Translations under genes and position numbers: made by a program
Shown here: positions 11,001-22,287 of the stretch, piece by piece
How positions within the stretch are numbered: the stretch's first letter is position 1
Layout: each line of letters begins with the position of its first letter
The notes under the pieces: generated by a model
Told to the model about the DNA's origin: nothing
The model's database searches: none
What the model saw: only the letters and a program-made list of their open reading frames with translations
From: Gnetum montanum
Lineage: Eukaryota; Streptophyta; Gnetopsida; Gnetales; Gnetaceae
Length of the DNA: 64,000 nucleotides
Assembly (NCBI GenBank): GCA_015680685.1
Contig: MNCI01038015.1
Span: 148,124 to 212,123, forward strand
Direction of reading: 5' to 3'

Positions 11001-14000
11001 AAAGACTTCGTTATTTTTATTTTGATTGGCTTAGCTTCCTAAAAATGAAGCAATGTCGGAATGGCAAGGAAAACTCAAGAAGAAAACATCCAAGCACCCA
11101 AGAGAATGGTCAACACAAATACATCAAATCCCCTTGAAGTCACAGCCTTTTCAATCCTTGAGTCCTTCCTTAGTTTGAGAAATACCTAGTCACCAATTCA
11201 TTGATAGTTCTTATTATTGAGAAAGGGACTATACATTTCCAAGCCAAGAGAGACCATAGAAATTTATGGATGTATGGATGAAGTGGACTCATTGCCTGTT
11301 ATATCAAAAGAACCATACCTCGTATCAACATCATAACTTAAAGGTAAAAACCAAACATTAGCAATCAATGGAATACAGTTCATACCATCTGCGGAGCACT
11401 TATTAAGTGACAAACTTAACAAAACAAAATAAACAAACACACAAATAAGTGAAAAATTATGAACGATGTTGTAAAACAAAAATAAGAAAAGTTAAGAAAT
11501 TTGTAAAACAAAAATATGTAAAACAAAAATGTGTAGAACAAAAACTTAAAAAGAAATTGAGGGCTGCGATTGATCAGCATAGGTGGCCATCTCCCCCATG
11601 ATTGAGTTGAAAGGGAGAGATCTGAAATAGTGAGCGCTTGTTTGAATTTCTTAGAAGTGTCCAAATTCTCCCAATTGATGTTTTCAAGTTAAGGGTTAGA
11701 AGTTGGCGACGCTCATGTTCCAATGTATCTATGCTTTCGTTGTGGGTGCAAGTTGTTTCCCCAGTTCGTTCCATGCACATTGATGAGTTGCTCTATTGAT
11801 TAGCTGTCAACCACTGAGTGTTCTCTTGTTGTGTGGTTGCTACATACAGGCCATTTTGTATGTTAACTTCTTGGGCACACCGGTTGCATGCAGGCAATGT
11901 TGAACATTCTTGGACGCCATCACCCTCCGTGTCACTGTATGTGATGCATAGAACCTTCTTCTTCTCGATTTTTCCATAAGTGTTTTCCTTAGATATTTCT
12001 AGAGAAAGATCGTGGATTCCTAGGCATGCGTTAATGGTACTCAGCCATGCCCTCCCCATTATTATTGGGAAGTCCCCTTTGTCATTGTTGACTTGGATCA
12101 CTAGGAAATCAGCTGGGTATGACCACCCACACACGGTGGTAACAATGTCCTCAACCTGTCCCAAAGGAACAGTGATGGACTGGTCAGCCAGCTCTAAGTG
12201 AATATTGCTCTTCTTTAGTGGAGGTAGGTTCCAGACTTTATACATCTCCTGCGATATTAAGTTGACTCTAGAACCTGAGTTCAGAAGAGCTTTATGGGGT
12301 TGATTCCCAATGACTTGAAGATAAATTAGGGGGCTTCTAGGATCAGAGAATTTCTTGGAAAGATGGCCCACCTTGATCCAGTTGATAACGGTATGTGTTA
12401 ACATAACTGTGTGCGTTGAGCTCTGTTGTTGGTTTGAAGGGAGCTCCGAAGCCTTATTTGATGGAGAGGCGTTTTGAGGTTCAACTGCTTGTGGTTGTGA
12501 GAGCTTGTTTGGGCTTTTGGTTCTGAAGAAAGGTCTCCTCCTTGTACGGTTGTCAGAACCAACAGGGGGTTGAAGGTTTACAGCTCTCGTAGCATTGCGT
12601 TGCTGCGGTTGAGTGGGTAGTTCCCTTTGCATTGCCGGAGCAGGTGGTAGTGGAGCTATTGGTGTGAGAGTGGCAGATGGATTCGAAGGATAGTATGTAT
12701 GTGGTGTGTCTCTCCCAGGAGAAGGAATCTTATAATACTCCTGGGCTTGGTAGTGACGTCGTGGTGTCACATGACCGACAGAGTCAGGTGGGGAGGTTGG
12801 CTGCTGCATGTAATAGCCATATGGATCCGGTTGCCGATAAGGGTATTGTTGCCTTGGCGGTGGCATCCCCCATGACTGTGGGTATTGCCACTACTGGTGT
12901 TGCTTGATAGGTTGTGGCGGAGTTCCACTTGGATAATACGTTAAGGGTTCGTGGAACTGCCTTGGGTTACCTTGGGGATAAGGTAACCTTTGGGGTGCTT
13001 GTCGTTTGTTAAGTTTTGGGTTGAGTGCATACACCCCAGACTCTTGTAGATGTGAGATTATTGGACAACATCTCTTAGGATGGTCATATTGGCATATCTC
13101 ACATCCATTGTCATTGTCTATGTCAGAATCCACAACCTCTTCGGTGATAGCCATTTTACCCTTACCTTTGTTACACACATTGACCACTTCTCTTTTTTTT
13201 TTCTTATTGTAGTCACTACCTCGCTCCTTAGACTCTTCTACAATTTTAAGAACGGTTTCGAATCTACTGTCTAAGGAGTTCCACATTTGGTCTACCTTAG
13301 TCAACACTTCGGTTAATTTTTGCAGCGGCAAGGTTTTCCTATGCACCAACTCTTCGAGTGGTGACTCTTTCTCCTCTTCACAGAATTTCACTTCCCTTTT
13401 TCGGAGGGAAGGATTGTGGTTGTATTCTTTCGCACTTTCTCTCTTGTGTAGCTCTCTTTCTTCCTTAGCTACTTGCTCCAACAATCTATGAATCCGATGA
13501 GACCTAAGCTCAGATAATTTTCCTTGGGCATATGTTCCAAGGGTTCTCCTAGTTTCGTGCCTAAGTCCATCTATGAGATGGTGTAGTTGATCCTGCTGCG
13601 AGTAGCCATGGCCTGGGCAATGATGTAACAGTGTATAATAACGGCCCATGGCAGCATCCAAGGATTCATGAGTTCCCTGCTTCCATCCTTGGATTTGTTT
13701 TTGTAGGTTGGACACTTGGGAGTATGTTTGATATTTATCATTAAATAGTTCTAACATTGTACTCCACCTCCTAATGGTTTCTGGTTCTAAGGACCGGTAC
13801 CAGCTTTCCGCTTCTTTTATCAGTGTCCTTGGAAACAGCTTTAATTTTTGCCACTCGTTTTCAATGTTCTGCAAGGCACAAACATCATGAAATGCTTGTA
13901 AATGGTTCTGAGGATCAGCGTTGTATCCCCCCTCAAATCGTGGGATATTATACATGTTCAGTCTCTTGATCCTGCTATCTTTTTGATGCCTTGTAGGTAT

Positions 14001-17000
14001 TCTAACGGCCTCCGTAATGTCTAACATGCTTCAGGTTGCAAGTAGGGGTTCTTCGTTGTCATTCCTCTCATAGCGTCTATGATGTCTACGTGGTTCCCTA
14101 CTTTTCCTAATTCTATGCCTTGATTCTTTCGAGTGCCCTCGTCCTCTCTCTTGACTCTCTTGTCGAGGTTTCTCATTTTGCTTACCCTTATCTTCACAGT
14201 TAGGTTCTTTGTGACTGCGTCCTGATGTTGAAGGAGAGGGTGAATGTGATGATGAAGGGGAAGAAGAAGGAGAACCATCGCCATGACGATGTTTCCTACC
14301 TTCTCTTTGGTGGTCCCTGCCCCGATCGTGATGATGATTAGAATGCTCACCCTTGTCATGTGTCCGTGTTCCCTCGTTGAACACTTGGTGTTCATGGGGA
14401 TCAGAACCAGGGTTATGAATCATGGAGCGTAGGTTTTGATACACCACCTCCTAACCATTGTTAGGAGGGGAACATCGTTTTGTGGAGAACCTATGAAAGT
14501 AGGTTCACCACCCTCAATTTCGTTTAGGACGGGTGAAGCATTACGGGGGCCTTTGCCCTTCAACGATATGTGGTAACTCTCCTGCCGTGAGTCTCGTTGA
14601 TGTTGCGCTTCTGTGGGATGGTAGTCCCTTGCGTTGTAATCGCATGCAACATACTCAGTGTATAATTGCGACATGCCAATTCGTGCAAGGGCACGAAGGA
14701 GCATGTTGGGGGCTGCTCTGTCTAGAGGCAACACTATGTTACCTTCCAAATCTCTCCAACGTAGTTGTTCGTCTTGATGGAAGACAAAGGTAAAGTTGGG
14801 TACATATTCATCGTGATGAATATATACCACATTGAATTGTTGAGGAACTGACGGTTCTTGGTTATGTATGTTGTGCCGTCGACTGTCTCTTGTGTTGTCC
14901 CTAGGCGGTGAGGTGCTCTTGTTCGAAGAAGAAGACATTTTAACCTTGTTCGGTGTGTTGATTAACCATTATATAATTTTCTTTTGATTAACCCTAAGGG
15001 TTCATTTAAGCTCCCAATGATGTGAGTGATTTCCTATGTTTTACTTAGCGCACAAACAACTTAGTCCCTGACAACGGTGCCAATGATGAATGGCGAGGTA
15101 CCCCTACACTCAACCATACGAATACGAGCGTTACACGCACGATCTTGTCGAACTCCGCAGACTAAGTCCTTACGCGCCTTATGGAACACTTAAGGCTAAT
15201 CAATCGTTGTCTTCCCAGACTTACTTGTATTGTCACGGTTGTATAGTTAAGTAAGTATGAGGTATGTGATTTTTATATCTTTTCTCTTTTATCGCCTATG
15301 CTAATGAGGGAAAGGGTGAGGAGACTAAGGAACTAACTTTCACTAACTAAGCTTTAATGCCCTAGCATCAGTATCCGTCCCACTTGCCATTCACACCCTG
15401 AACCAATGCAATGCTACTAGGATTACCAAACGCTATTCGTTATTGGGTTACCAAGCGTAACGCACGTGCTCGAAGCGGTCGTACTGAATGCACTTAACTA
15501 GGAGTTAAGGGTTGAGAAAGATTTAATTAACTAATAAAGCATTTAAACATTCAACATTAATTAAGTCCTATTTAGCTTAGTCCATGCACTGCAAGGTTTA
15601 TCAGAAAGTTCGTCTTTATTTCTGTATATAAATGTGTGCTCAGGTACAAATTTGCTCGAATAAAGATCCGTTTACTTTGAGACTCCTACTGCAGGCACAT
15701 GGAAATTATTCTATCTCTGGAATGGTAAAACTGCCAGAGTTTCGCTAAGGGTCTAGATCTATATTCTGAAACAAGGGAAAGTCGCCTCTTAATTAGAGAA
15801 CTGGCGATGGGCTGCGATATCGCGTACGTGATATCGCAGGGGCCGACGCGATATCGCGGCCCATGCAATATCGCAACCCATCAATAAGTCTTAACCAAGG
15901 AGCTACACATTAGTAATATGTTAATAATACATACTTTTACCGTCATATTTTAATGAAGATACATCAGTTCATTAATATGTCTGGTCAGAGGACACCGTCA
16001 CTTGCTCCCTTCCAAACGATTCTAAAAATATTATTAGAGTCAGGTAGTATCATTGATGAAAAGCTTAAAAAAAGAGAATTTACCTTAATATCGTTATTAA
16101 AATAATTTCTGTAATTTTTGAGTTCACTTTTCCATCAGCTCGTAGAGTTTTTCATTGGAGATTATCACTTTTTTATTGTTAATTATCAATTTCTGAATAT
16201 AGTATTTTATTACCTAAGAACAAGTTGTTTAAAAGTATTTCTCAAAAGTTCGGTACAAACTTTGATGGATTTCCCGATGGTCTGCATCCTTTTCATTTAT
16301 GAAGCATGTCAATATTTCTATAATGGTGTATTTTCATGTGTTCTTATTTTGATTCATTTATGAAGCATGTCAATATTTCTATAATGGTGTATTTTCATGT
16401 GTTCTTATTTTGATATGCTCATGAATAGAGGTGTATGTTAAACTCAATGTTGTTTGTTCTTTAAGATGAAATTTGTTATCAGGGATTGACATTTTTGGCT
16501 AGCTGAGAATGATTATACCATCTTGGTACCTAGAAATTATTAGTTGATAGTCATTGGAGGAACAGGCTTTTACGTTGGTGGCTGCAGGCACTGAGGCTTT
16601 TACCAGGGAGTGCATAAATTCGTATTTCTCCAAAATCTGTGGCCAGAAATCCCTTGTCTCTTGGAATGGCTTTTGTCCTTCACCTTTGGTTAAAATTAAA
16701 GAGCGATGTATTACAAACACTGAATTATGTGTATTAATAAACATGACACAGCCAAATATGTCTATGGAGTCCATTTGTCTTTTTGTAGTAAGGTCATAAG
16801 AGGTCATCATGTTTCATTGCTAAGAAATAATGATGTTGGCATAAGAATAGTGAATGAATGTATATATATGATCATTAATTTTCAGTCAAGAATACGACAT
16901 TATGTTACGGAAGAGTGAGTATTCAAATTCAAGTTGTTTCAAAATCAACTTAATGTGGTTTTGTGTTTTGTTTCATTCTGTTTTATTTTATGATGAATGG

Positions 17001-20000
17001 TAAAAATGCAGAGACTGATAAAGCATTGTAGTCGCAAATTTTAATGCAGAAAACTTAGCTATAATCTGTTAAGGCAGAAACACTAAAGAGGGTACTCTAG
17101 TGTTAAATTGACCTGATTAAGTCATTTTCTGAGTTATATTTGCTTTGATCTTGAAGATGGATTTTGCTATAGTTTTATGATTTTCTTTGGACTTTAGATG
17201 TTACTGAGTACAAATGTTGCTTATGTATATGCAAAAGAGTTCTAATCATATTAGATACAAATGACAGATACAACTCATTCGTATTCAACTTCGAGTTCCA
17301 GAATATGGTTGGAGAACACAAAAGGTTTTTCATCTCATGAATTTTATAGTCAATGGCGGTGAGCTATGCTGAATTTAGCTTCACTTTGTTAGTGTCTGTT
17401 AGGTCTGTTTGTTTCTTTATTTCTTTCTTTTGAGATTACGTGACAGTTTGAATCTGTGATGGCAGTACGGGCTATAATTTTTGGATTCCATGTGCAAGTA
17501 TTCAGCTTTAGGCCAAGGGTAAATATGGTTTCTTCCCAGAATGTTTGGATTTCTATTCAGTTTCTTTAAGTTTTGATTTGGGTATTTTGCAACAAGTTGA
17601 TATTTATATTTAAGTATTGGTAGAAAATGTTATAGGAATTATAAACAAACGTTACTTGTAAATTATTCTTTATTGACACATTGGAAAGCGCTACCAGTTA
17701 AATAAGTGATGTATACAATAGTTATTGATTTTGTAGTAAAAATTACCTTACATAAGCATAATCGAAATACTATTTAAGTGTGAATGGACATCGTTTTAGG
17801 TGGATTGTTTGATGTAGAACAAATTATGTACTGTTAAGAAAATTTAATAGCTATGGTTACTTAAATTTTAAGAATGTACTCAAATATCTAAATTTAAGAG
17901 TGCACCCCACCAAATTGACACAATAGTTTTCATTTAATGGTGCATTTTTACTAAATTTGCATGCCTTGCTTTCTAATGTGCCTAGTGAGGATTGCAATTC
18001 TTGCATCAGAAGTGTTTCTTCCAAGGGTGTGCATTGATGTGAGGTCTTCTACTTGAGGGGACTTCATGAGTAATTCACGGTTAATGTTTGTTTACAGTGT
18101 CACTCCACATTTTATGATATCATCCATTACTAATTTGTGTCGGTGCATTGTTGGCTCTTATTTCTATGATAGTCATCAAACTGTATTAAAGAAGTTCGTA
18201 CAGGACAAGTTCTCTCTATATCCCCCAAACAATCATATCATTCAATTCTGCATTTATTGCATGTTATTAGAACATATGCACATCATCTGTTATTTCTTTG
18301 CTTGTTATCTACCTTCCAATGTGTCATTTGTGATTTTATTTTTTCTTTGACCATGCGATACCAGTTTGTCTGCTACACCAACCTTTTAGTTTTGTTTATT
18401 TTTAGCCACACATACTCTGCTGTATACAATATTTGACAGAGATTATGTTTGACATGTTGCTTTTAACAGACTCCTGCACTTTGGTCACGTTATCTACGAG
18501 TCTGTTTATGGTAGTTTATTTTTAGAAGCAACTTATATATGAACTAGTTGTAAAATGTTTATAGATAGTTAAGTAGTCTTCTGTAGGTAATGTGATCATT
18601 TAAATATATTAGCAGGGAACATATCTTTTTCCGTTGTGAACTACCAATTAATGGTGATGTGTTGTTGAGTCTGGCCATGTACAAATGTCAACTGCTTAAT
18701 TTTAACAACATGCTAGCAAATGTCAAGCTGTTAGTATGTGAAACATTTTCTGCATACATTGCAGATTAAGATATTCATGGCTAGAGGTTTTTCCTGGTCT
18801 GTTCTGCTTTTAAATAATGATTATCTAATTTTTTATTTCATTGATGAAATTCAGGTTTTCTCAATTGTGTTGTTAGATCTTCCTGGTTTGTTATTCTTTT
18901 CAACGTACACGTTGCTTGTCTTATTTTGGGCTGAGATATACCATCAGGTATGCGTTTATCATGTATTATTTGTATTTGAAATGGGCGAATGTTTTATTGA
19001 AATATAGTTGACTTAAACACCTTCTCTTTGCTATTGATTTTAGGCACGAAACTTATCCACTGACAAGCTGCGGCCATCATATGCCGTTATTAATGCAATA
19101 ATATATTTTATACAGGTATACCCACAGAAATACTATGTTAGAATAATTAAGCATCTAGTTATCCTTGAATAGCCATTTTAGTCTGGGCTGTACCTTTTCC
19201 GATGGATTATGTTAATGTTTAATAGATTCACATGGATTCTTGGTTTAATTTTCACTTTCAGTTCTGCATTTGGATATATCTATGGATAGATGACAACACT
19301 GTTGTGGAAGCAATTGCAAAGCTATTTGTTGCAGGTTCTCTGATAGTTTTCAATGTGTGCATTTCTAATTTACCATCAGGATACCATTGTTAATTTATCA
19401 AGACTTTTGAACTCTTTTCTTTTGAAGAATAATATTGTAGAGAATTGATGACTTGATGGTGCGACAATTTCACAGTTACATCATTTTGTGCGGCTTTGGG
19501 ATTTCTTCTCTATGGAGGAAGGTATTCTTACTTTTCCAAACCACTAGAAATGAACGAGTTTCTTCAAAAATTATTGTATCACTCAAATTTGTTCCTTGGC
19601 CTTTTGTCACTAGGCTCTTCCTAATGCTGATGCGGTTTCCAATTGAGTCACAAGGACGCAGAAAGAAACTTCGCGAGGTTTGTGCATTCATTTTTGTATG
19701 AACGTATTGTATCTGCAATATTGTCGTAATCATTTTAAAATTACTCTTATGTTGTCGTAATCATTTTAAAATTACTCTTATGTCAAGGACGCATGAAGGA
19801 TTTTTGTGAGGTCTGAATTTCGAGTATTGTCTTTAATCTGTAGTATTTAAAATTGTTGCATTTTAAAATCTTTCACAATATTATGAGTAGTTGCTTTAGC
19901 TCCGACTTCCGGTTTACAGGATTTGTTCTTAGCAACCATCCATGTGGATAGAGAAATATGTTTGGTATCTTCGTAATCAAACAAAAATAGGCCAAAAATT

Positions 20001-20574
20001 GATAACTTTTTTATATAATTCTATAAATGTTCCATACATGACTTGTTATTTGCTTTGTTGGTCTCTCTTTTGAATGACATGTTTGTATGTAAGGTTATAT
20101 ATATATATTTAAATTTAAACTATGTCATTAAGTGTTATGCTTGATACAGGTTGGTTGTGTCACAGCAATTTGCTTTACATGCTTCTTGATCAGATGCCTG
20201 GTGGTAAGCTTCCTTTCCTTATAATTATAGGCTATGTAACAATAATGTTGTAGGCAACCATGTATCCTCCAACTTGTGTACCGGTGAAGTTCATATACAT
20301 TTTTTTTGTCCGCAGGTAGCTTTGTCTGCTTTTGATTCAGATGCCAACCTTGATGTGATGGATCACCCAATTCTGAATCTTATATACTATTTGGTAAAGT
20401 GATTTTGCAAGTGTTTGTTTTGACAACCTTGCAGTAACACCTTTACACAGTACTAATATTTAAATTATTTGGTTTTGTCAGCTTGTAGAGATTCTTCCAT
20501 CAGCTCTGGTTCTCTTCATCCTTCGTAAGTTGCCGCCTAAAAGAGTGTCAGGTCACTACCATCAAATTCGATGA
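8089..20574 (+). CDS. TOM1-like: TOM1/TOM3/THH1-family seven-transmembrane protein (11 exons)
   Basis: Exons 8089-8283, 17268-17358, 17466-17518, 18855-18947, 19044-19115, 19262-19334, 19476-19521, 19614-19677, 20150-20203, 20316-20393 and 20482-20574 join with GT-AG borders into 912 bases, 303 residues plus TGA. The protein matches the THH1/TOM1/TOM3 (DUF1084) family throughout: VPEYGW (residues 75-80), [13 protein letters not shown] (119-131), FWAEIYHQ (137-144), [13 protein letters not shown] (215-227), CFTCFLIRC (237-245), LRKLPPKR near the C-terminus. Several hydrophobic spans fit the family's seven membrane passes. Known members (about 290 residues) sit in the vacuolar membrane, bind the small GTPase ARL8 and are host factors for tobamovirus RNA replication; the cell's own use is poorly known. 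The ATG at 8089 is chosen because the variable N-terminus then has normal length. Intron 1 (8984 bp) contains retrotransposon E2. No stop or frameshift is present, so I call it functional. Confidence 0.95.
8284..9107 (+). other. Intron 1 of the TOM1-like gene, 5' portion
   Basis: Starts with the donor gtaagg and has a T-rich run near 8440-8472. No other gene or repeat recognised. It ends at a single N (9107) that abuts a truncated E2 LTR. Without E2, intron 1 would be about 2.2 kb. Confidence 0.7.
9108..9720 (-). repeat. 3' LTR of E2 (outer end missing)
   Basis: Matches 15220-15883 along its length, but it lacks the 136 bases that form the last part of the complete LTR (15084-15219). It has one GATATC palindrome (9703-9708) where the partner LTR has four, a difference of about 51 bases. 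The TATA sequence is intact here (reverse strand of 9676-9687). The internal end CCCATCA at 9720 abuts the polypurine tract (reverse of 9721-9729). Confidence 0.88.
9721..11573 (-). other. 3' untranslated region of E2
   Basis: Aligns with 4670-6588 of E1 in inverse orientation. It contains the shared block at 10417-10475 (GGTCCTCCCCAAAGTAGG), the region matching the end of E1 integrase and, next to the LTR, the reverse-strand tract cccccatgact that reads as a purine-rich PPT. One 92-codon open frame (9902-10180) is listed separately. Confidence 0.65.
9902..10180 (-). other. 92-codon open frame near the 3' LTR of E2, unknown function
   Basis: Reads [18 protein letters not shown] and on to SQLPNKA. 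The corresponding region of E1 (6123-6390) keeps the same frame without indels over about 65 codons ([29 protein letters not shown]). Many differences fall in third positions, though E1 has two stops. I do not recognise it. It could be a small accessory protein, or chance openness of conserved RNA sequence. Neither E3 nor E4 shows it. Confidence 0.35.
11574..11792 (-). other. Join point where pol was deleted in E2
   Basis: The end of the protease region runs, at about 11634-11638, straight into sequence that in E1 lies at about 4647, just before the integrase stop. Left of the join the match is to E1 up to about 1777; right of it the match is to E1 4647 onward. The deletion thus removes RT, RNase H and integrase and little else. 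Confidence 0.8.
11793..12866 (-). pseudogene. gag C-terminal tail and aspartic protease of E2
   Basis: A 357-codon open stretch: Pro/Gln/Tyr-rich gag tail (about residues 1-110), linker, then protease from [14 protein letters not shown] through [23 protein letters not shown] and IIMGRAW. It is in the same frame as the upstream gag and separated from it by a single TAG at 12891-12893, where E1 has CAG. The catalytic Asp of D-S-G has become Asn (AAC at 12279-12281); E1 retains Asp, so this copy's protease is predicted dead. Gag-pro fused in one frame is normal for many plant gypsy elements. Confidence 0.85.
12891..14938 (-). pseudogene. gag: gag of E2, nearly intact
   Basis: Starts [15 protein letters not shown] at 14938, has a conserved N-terminal part ([19 protein letters not shown]), one frameshift near 14420-14447, a TGA at 14028-14030, then a 378-codon open piece. 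This piece holds the capsid-like Retrotrans_gag region ([43 protein letters not shown]) and the cysteine-histidine motif [16 protein letters not shown] followed by SMLDI could derive from CGA, and the TAG that ends this piece is CAG in E1; both would be C-to-T changes, as expected from methylated cytosines. So only one frameshift and two transitions separate it from an open gag. Confidence 0.88.
15064..15082 (-). other. Primer-binding site of E2 (tRNA-Asp type)
   Basis: On the minus strand TGGCACCGTTGTCAGGGAC begins one base after the 5' LTR end. Plant tRNA-Asp(GTC) ends so that its complement reads TGGCGCCGTTGCCGGGGA, differing at about three positions. A tRNA-Asp PBS is known for Tat/Athila-type gypsy elements. 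Confidence 0.8.
15084..15883 (-). repeat. 5' LTR of E2, full length (800 bp)
   Basis: Runs from TGATGAATGGCG to GCAACCCATCA on the plus strand. It contains four GATATC/AATATC palindromic units (15816, 15830, 15850, 15867) near the U3 end. The TATA sequence seen in the partner LTR is altered here. The 5 bases after it (ataag) would be one target-site duplicate; the other side is obscured at the N. Confidence 0.9.
15884..17267 (+). other. Intron 1 of the TOM1-like gene, 3' portion
   Basis: AT-rich intron sequence with a 61-bp tandem duplication and the acceptor ag at 17266-17267. Short open frames here are not supported by any motif. Confidence 0.7.
16292..16413 (+). repeat. 61-bp tandem duplication in intron 1
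   Basis: Two adjacent copies of a 61-base unit (first ttcatttatgaagcatgtca at 16292, second at 16353) that appear identical by eye. A recent local duplication. Confidence 0.9.
19646..19860 (+). repeat. Duplicated 3' end of exon 8 and 31-bp tandem repeat in intron 8
   Basis: A 31-bp unit starting ttgtcgtaatcatttt is repeated at 19721 and 19752. Directly after it, 19783-19815 (caaggacgcatgaagg ... gaggtctg) resembles the end of exon 8 and its donor (caaggacgcagaaag ... gaggtttg, 19650-19681), and similarity continues into the following intron sequence. The segment is a decayed tandem copy of the exon 8 end. It lacks its own acceptor and would not be expected to be spliced in. Confidence 0.6.
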
Positions 20575-21060
20575 TACGACGACGATGACTTAAATTAAGG
20601 ACGAACAATGGAACCGCTATTTCAAGCAGTTAGTTTCTGATCAAGGTATCATCCATGTTTTTATAACGTTGTTTTAACCTTCAGGTATCACGTGTGAAAA
20701 ATATCATTGCAATTTGCCGGATGTGGAATATCCAAAATGTAAATTTAAACTACATTTTCAACAAGTCGATACGGGGTTTTGTTGTATATTTCATGTCAAT
20801 GAATTTATCATAGTGCAGGTTACTTAAAAGTTTTTCCATCTTTGTAACTTGCCAAATTATGGTTACACTAGTATAGATCATTTATTCAGCGTCAAAGAAG
20901 ATGCAGGAAAATTGATGTTCGGTAATGAAACATATATTTATGTAGAACGCACATCTGTTTATGTCGAACGTGTGTTATCTTCGAAACGTTATTTTTTCTT
21001 AGCAGTGAGCTTCAGTGTTTTATTGAAGTAAACTTTCTGATGTATTTCAATAAATTTTAT
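20575..21060 (+). terminator. 3' UTR and polyadenylation signal of the TOM1-like gene
   Basis: About 480 bases follow the stop before AATAAA at 21049-21054, which is followed by a TTTGTTTGGATGTTGTTGG GT-rich stretch typical of plant poly(A) regions. An ORF at 20849-21031 lies in the UTR and has no recognisable product. Confidence 0.55.
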
Positions 21061-22287
21061 TTTGTTTGGATGTTGTTGGTATTCTTCTTTTCTTCCTTCT
21101 TCGATCTTCAATTTAGACTTCGGTTAACAATTTTCAGAATTTGGATTACACAAAAACATTCGGCTATTTCATACCTTAACCAAAATAATTACAAAAAAGA
21201 GGGCTATTTCATACCTTGACCAAAATAATTTCCAAGTGTAATGTATGAGCGTCGACAAACTTTTTATCGTCATCTACCAATAATTATAGTATATTTCCAG
21301 CCACAAATGTCATAAATCATTTGTTGTCCTTGTATCAAAGTACTTGGTTTTATGGGGAATGAATTCTAATGTAGTTTTATGTCTGGTAAACTTGTTTTGT
21401 AACCTGCGTTAGTTTAGCATCGAGGCATGCGATATTGAGCTAATGAGATTATTGTTTCCATTGTGCTATTTGATTCTATTTAGACTTTCACGATGCCTTT
21501 AGTTTTCAGATGCAAAATTTCTTGAAACGATGACATTCCATTTGTGAAAATTGAAGTCGTTTGGAAGAATTTCACCATGGTAAGTCACATAAATAGGTAT
21601 ACGAATCAAGACATTTTACAAGGATTGTATTATGAATGGTTAAAATTGTCAAGTTTTGTGATCATTCGACCACCTGATGAAGGAAGTGATAAACCATTTA
21701 TGTTGATAGAACTTGATATAACAGCTTTGGAGTTTGCCTACGCTATAGTGAGATTGAGCGCACGGTGCCTTTAGCATGTTGTATATATTCAAGACATTAT
21801 AAAACATAGTTTGAGATCTAAGTTGAATACGTTATTGTTTATCATACGTGTTGTTCATGATATTTACCCATGAATATTCAGTTGTATTTACGGATATAGC
21901 GTTATCATCATGATGTTTGGGAAAAAGAAAAACATAATGATTAGTTTTGAGTCATTTAACAAATGATTAATATAAAGTATTTATTAAGTATAAACAATAG
22001 ATGTTATTATCATGGTTTAAACATAATGTTATGATGTTACTTTATATAGGTCTTGTTTTGAATATTGAGCTTGATAGAACATTCCAAATCTTTAACATCT
22101 TTCAAGTTTAAATATTTAAAAATTAAATGTGTTTTATTATATAATTTAACAAATGTGCCTTGCTATATAATTTAACAATTCCATGATTTGAGAGAGTGAA
22201 TAATAATAAATAGATATAATCACTTAAACTTTCCTCACAATACAATAAGAATCAAGAATTCATATAAACATCATTGAAGTAACTAGT
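21061..22287. other. Intergenic DNA with dispersed repeat R1 (copy a, 21715-22100)
   Basis: 21162-21190 is repeated at 21202-21230 (ggctatttcataccttaacc-like, period 40). From about 21715 to 22100 the DNA aligns, in the same direction, with 35385-35760 (shared runs such as ttggagtttg, tatttattaag, tgaatattgagcttgat or its near match). I recognise no protein in it. A 77-codon open frame at 21544-21774 overlaps its start and has no known motif. Confidence 0.55.

Larger units (their letters stand above)
9108..15883 (-). mobile_element. gag-protease-only Ty3/gypsy element E2 in intron 1 of the TOM1-like gene
   Basis: Direct repeats at 9108-9720 and 15084-15883 are its LTRs; on the minus strand the order is 5' LTR, primer site, gag, protease, 3' untranslated region, 3' LTR. 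Compared with E1, about 2.87 kb covering RT, RNase H and integrase is absent as one clean deletion, with the junction at about 11634-11638. It inserted antisense to the host gene. The low-coordinate LTR lacks the outer 136 bases and begins right after an N. By-eye comparison of about 290 bases of the two LTRs shows about 18 differences, mostly transitions, so the insertion is not recent. Confidence 0.92.

Noticed and set aside
9114-15219. Short LTR model of E2 starting at TGTATTGTCACGG
   Set aside because: The match between the two LTRs extends further left, and E1 and E3 show that the true LTR end is TGATGA...GGCGAGG, directly beside the primer site.
21544-21774. 77-codon open frame 3' of the TOM1-like gene
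   Set aside because: It overlaps repeat R1, which in its other copy (35385) has no matching open frame.
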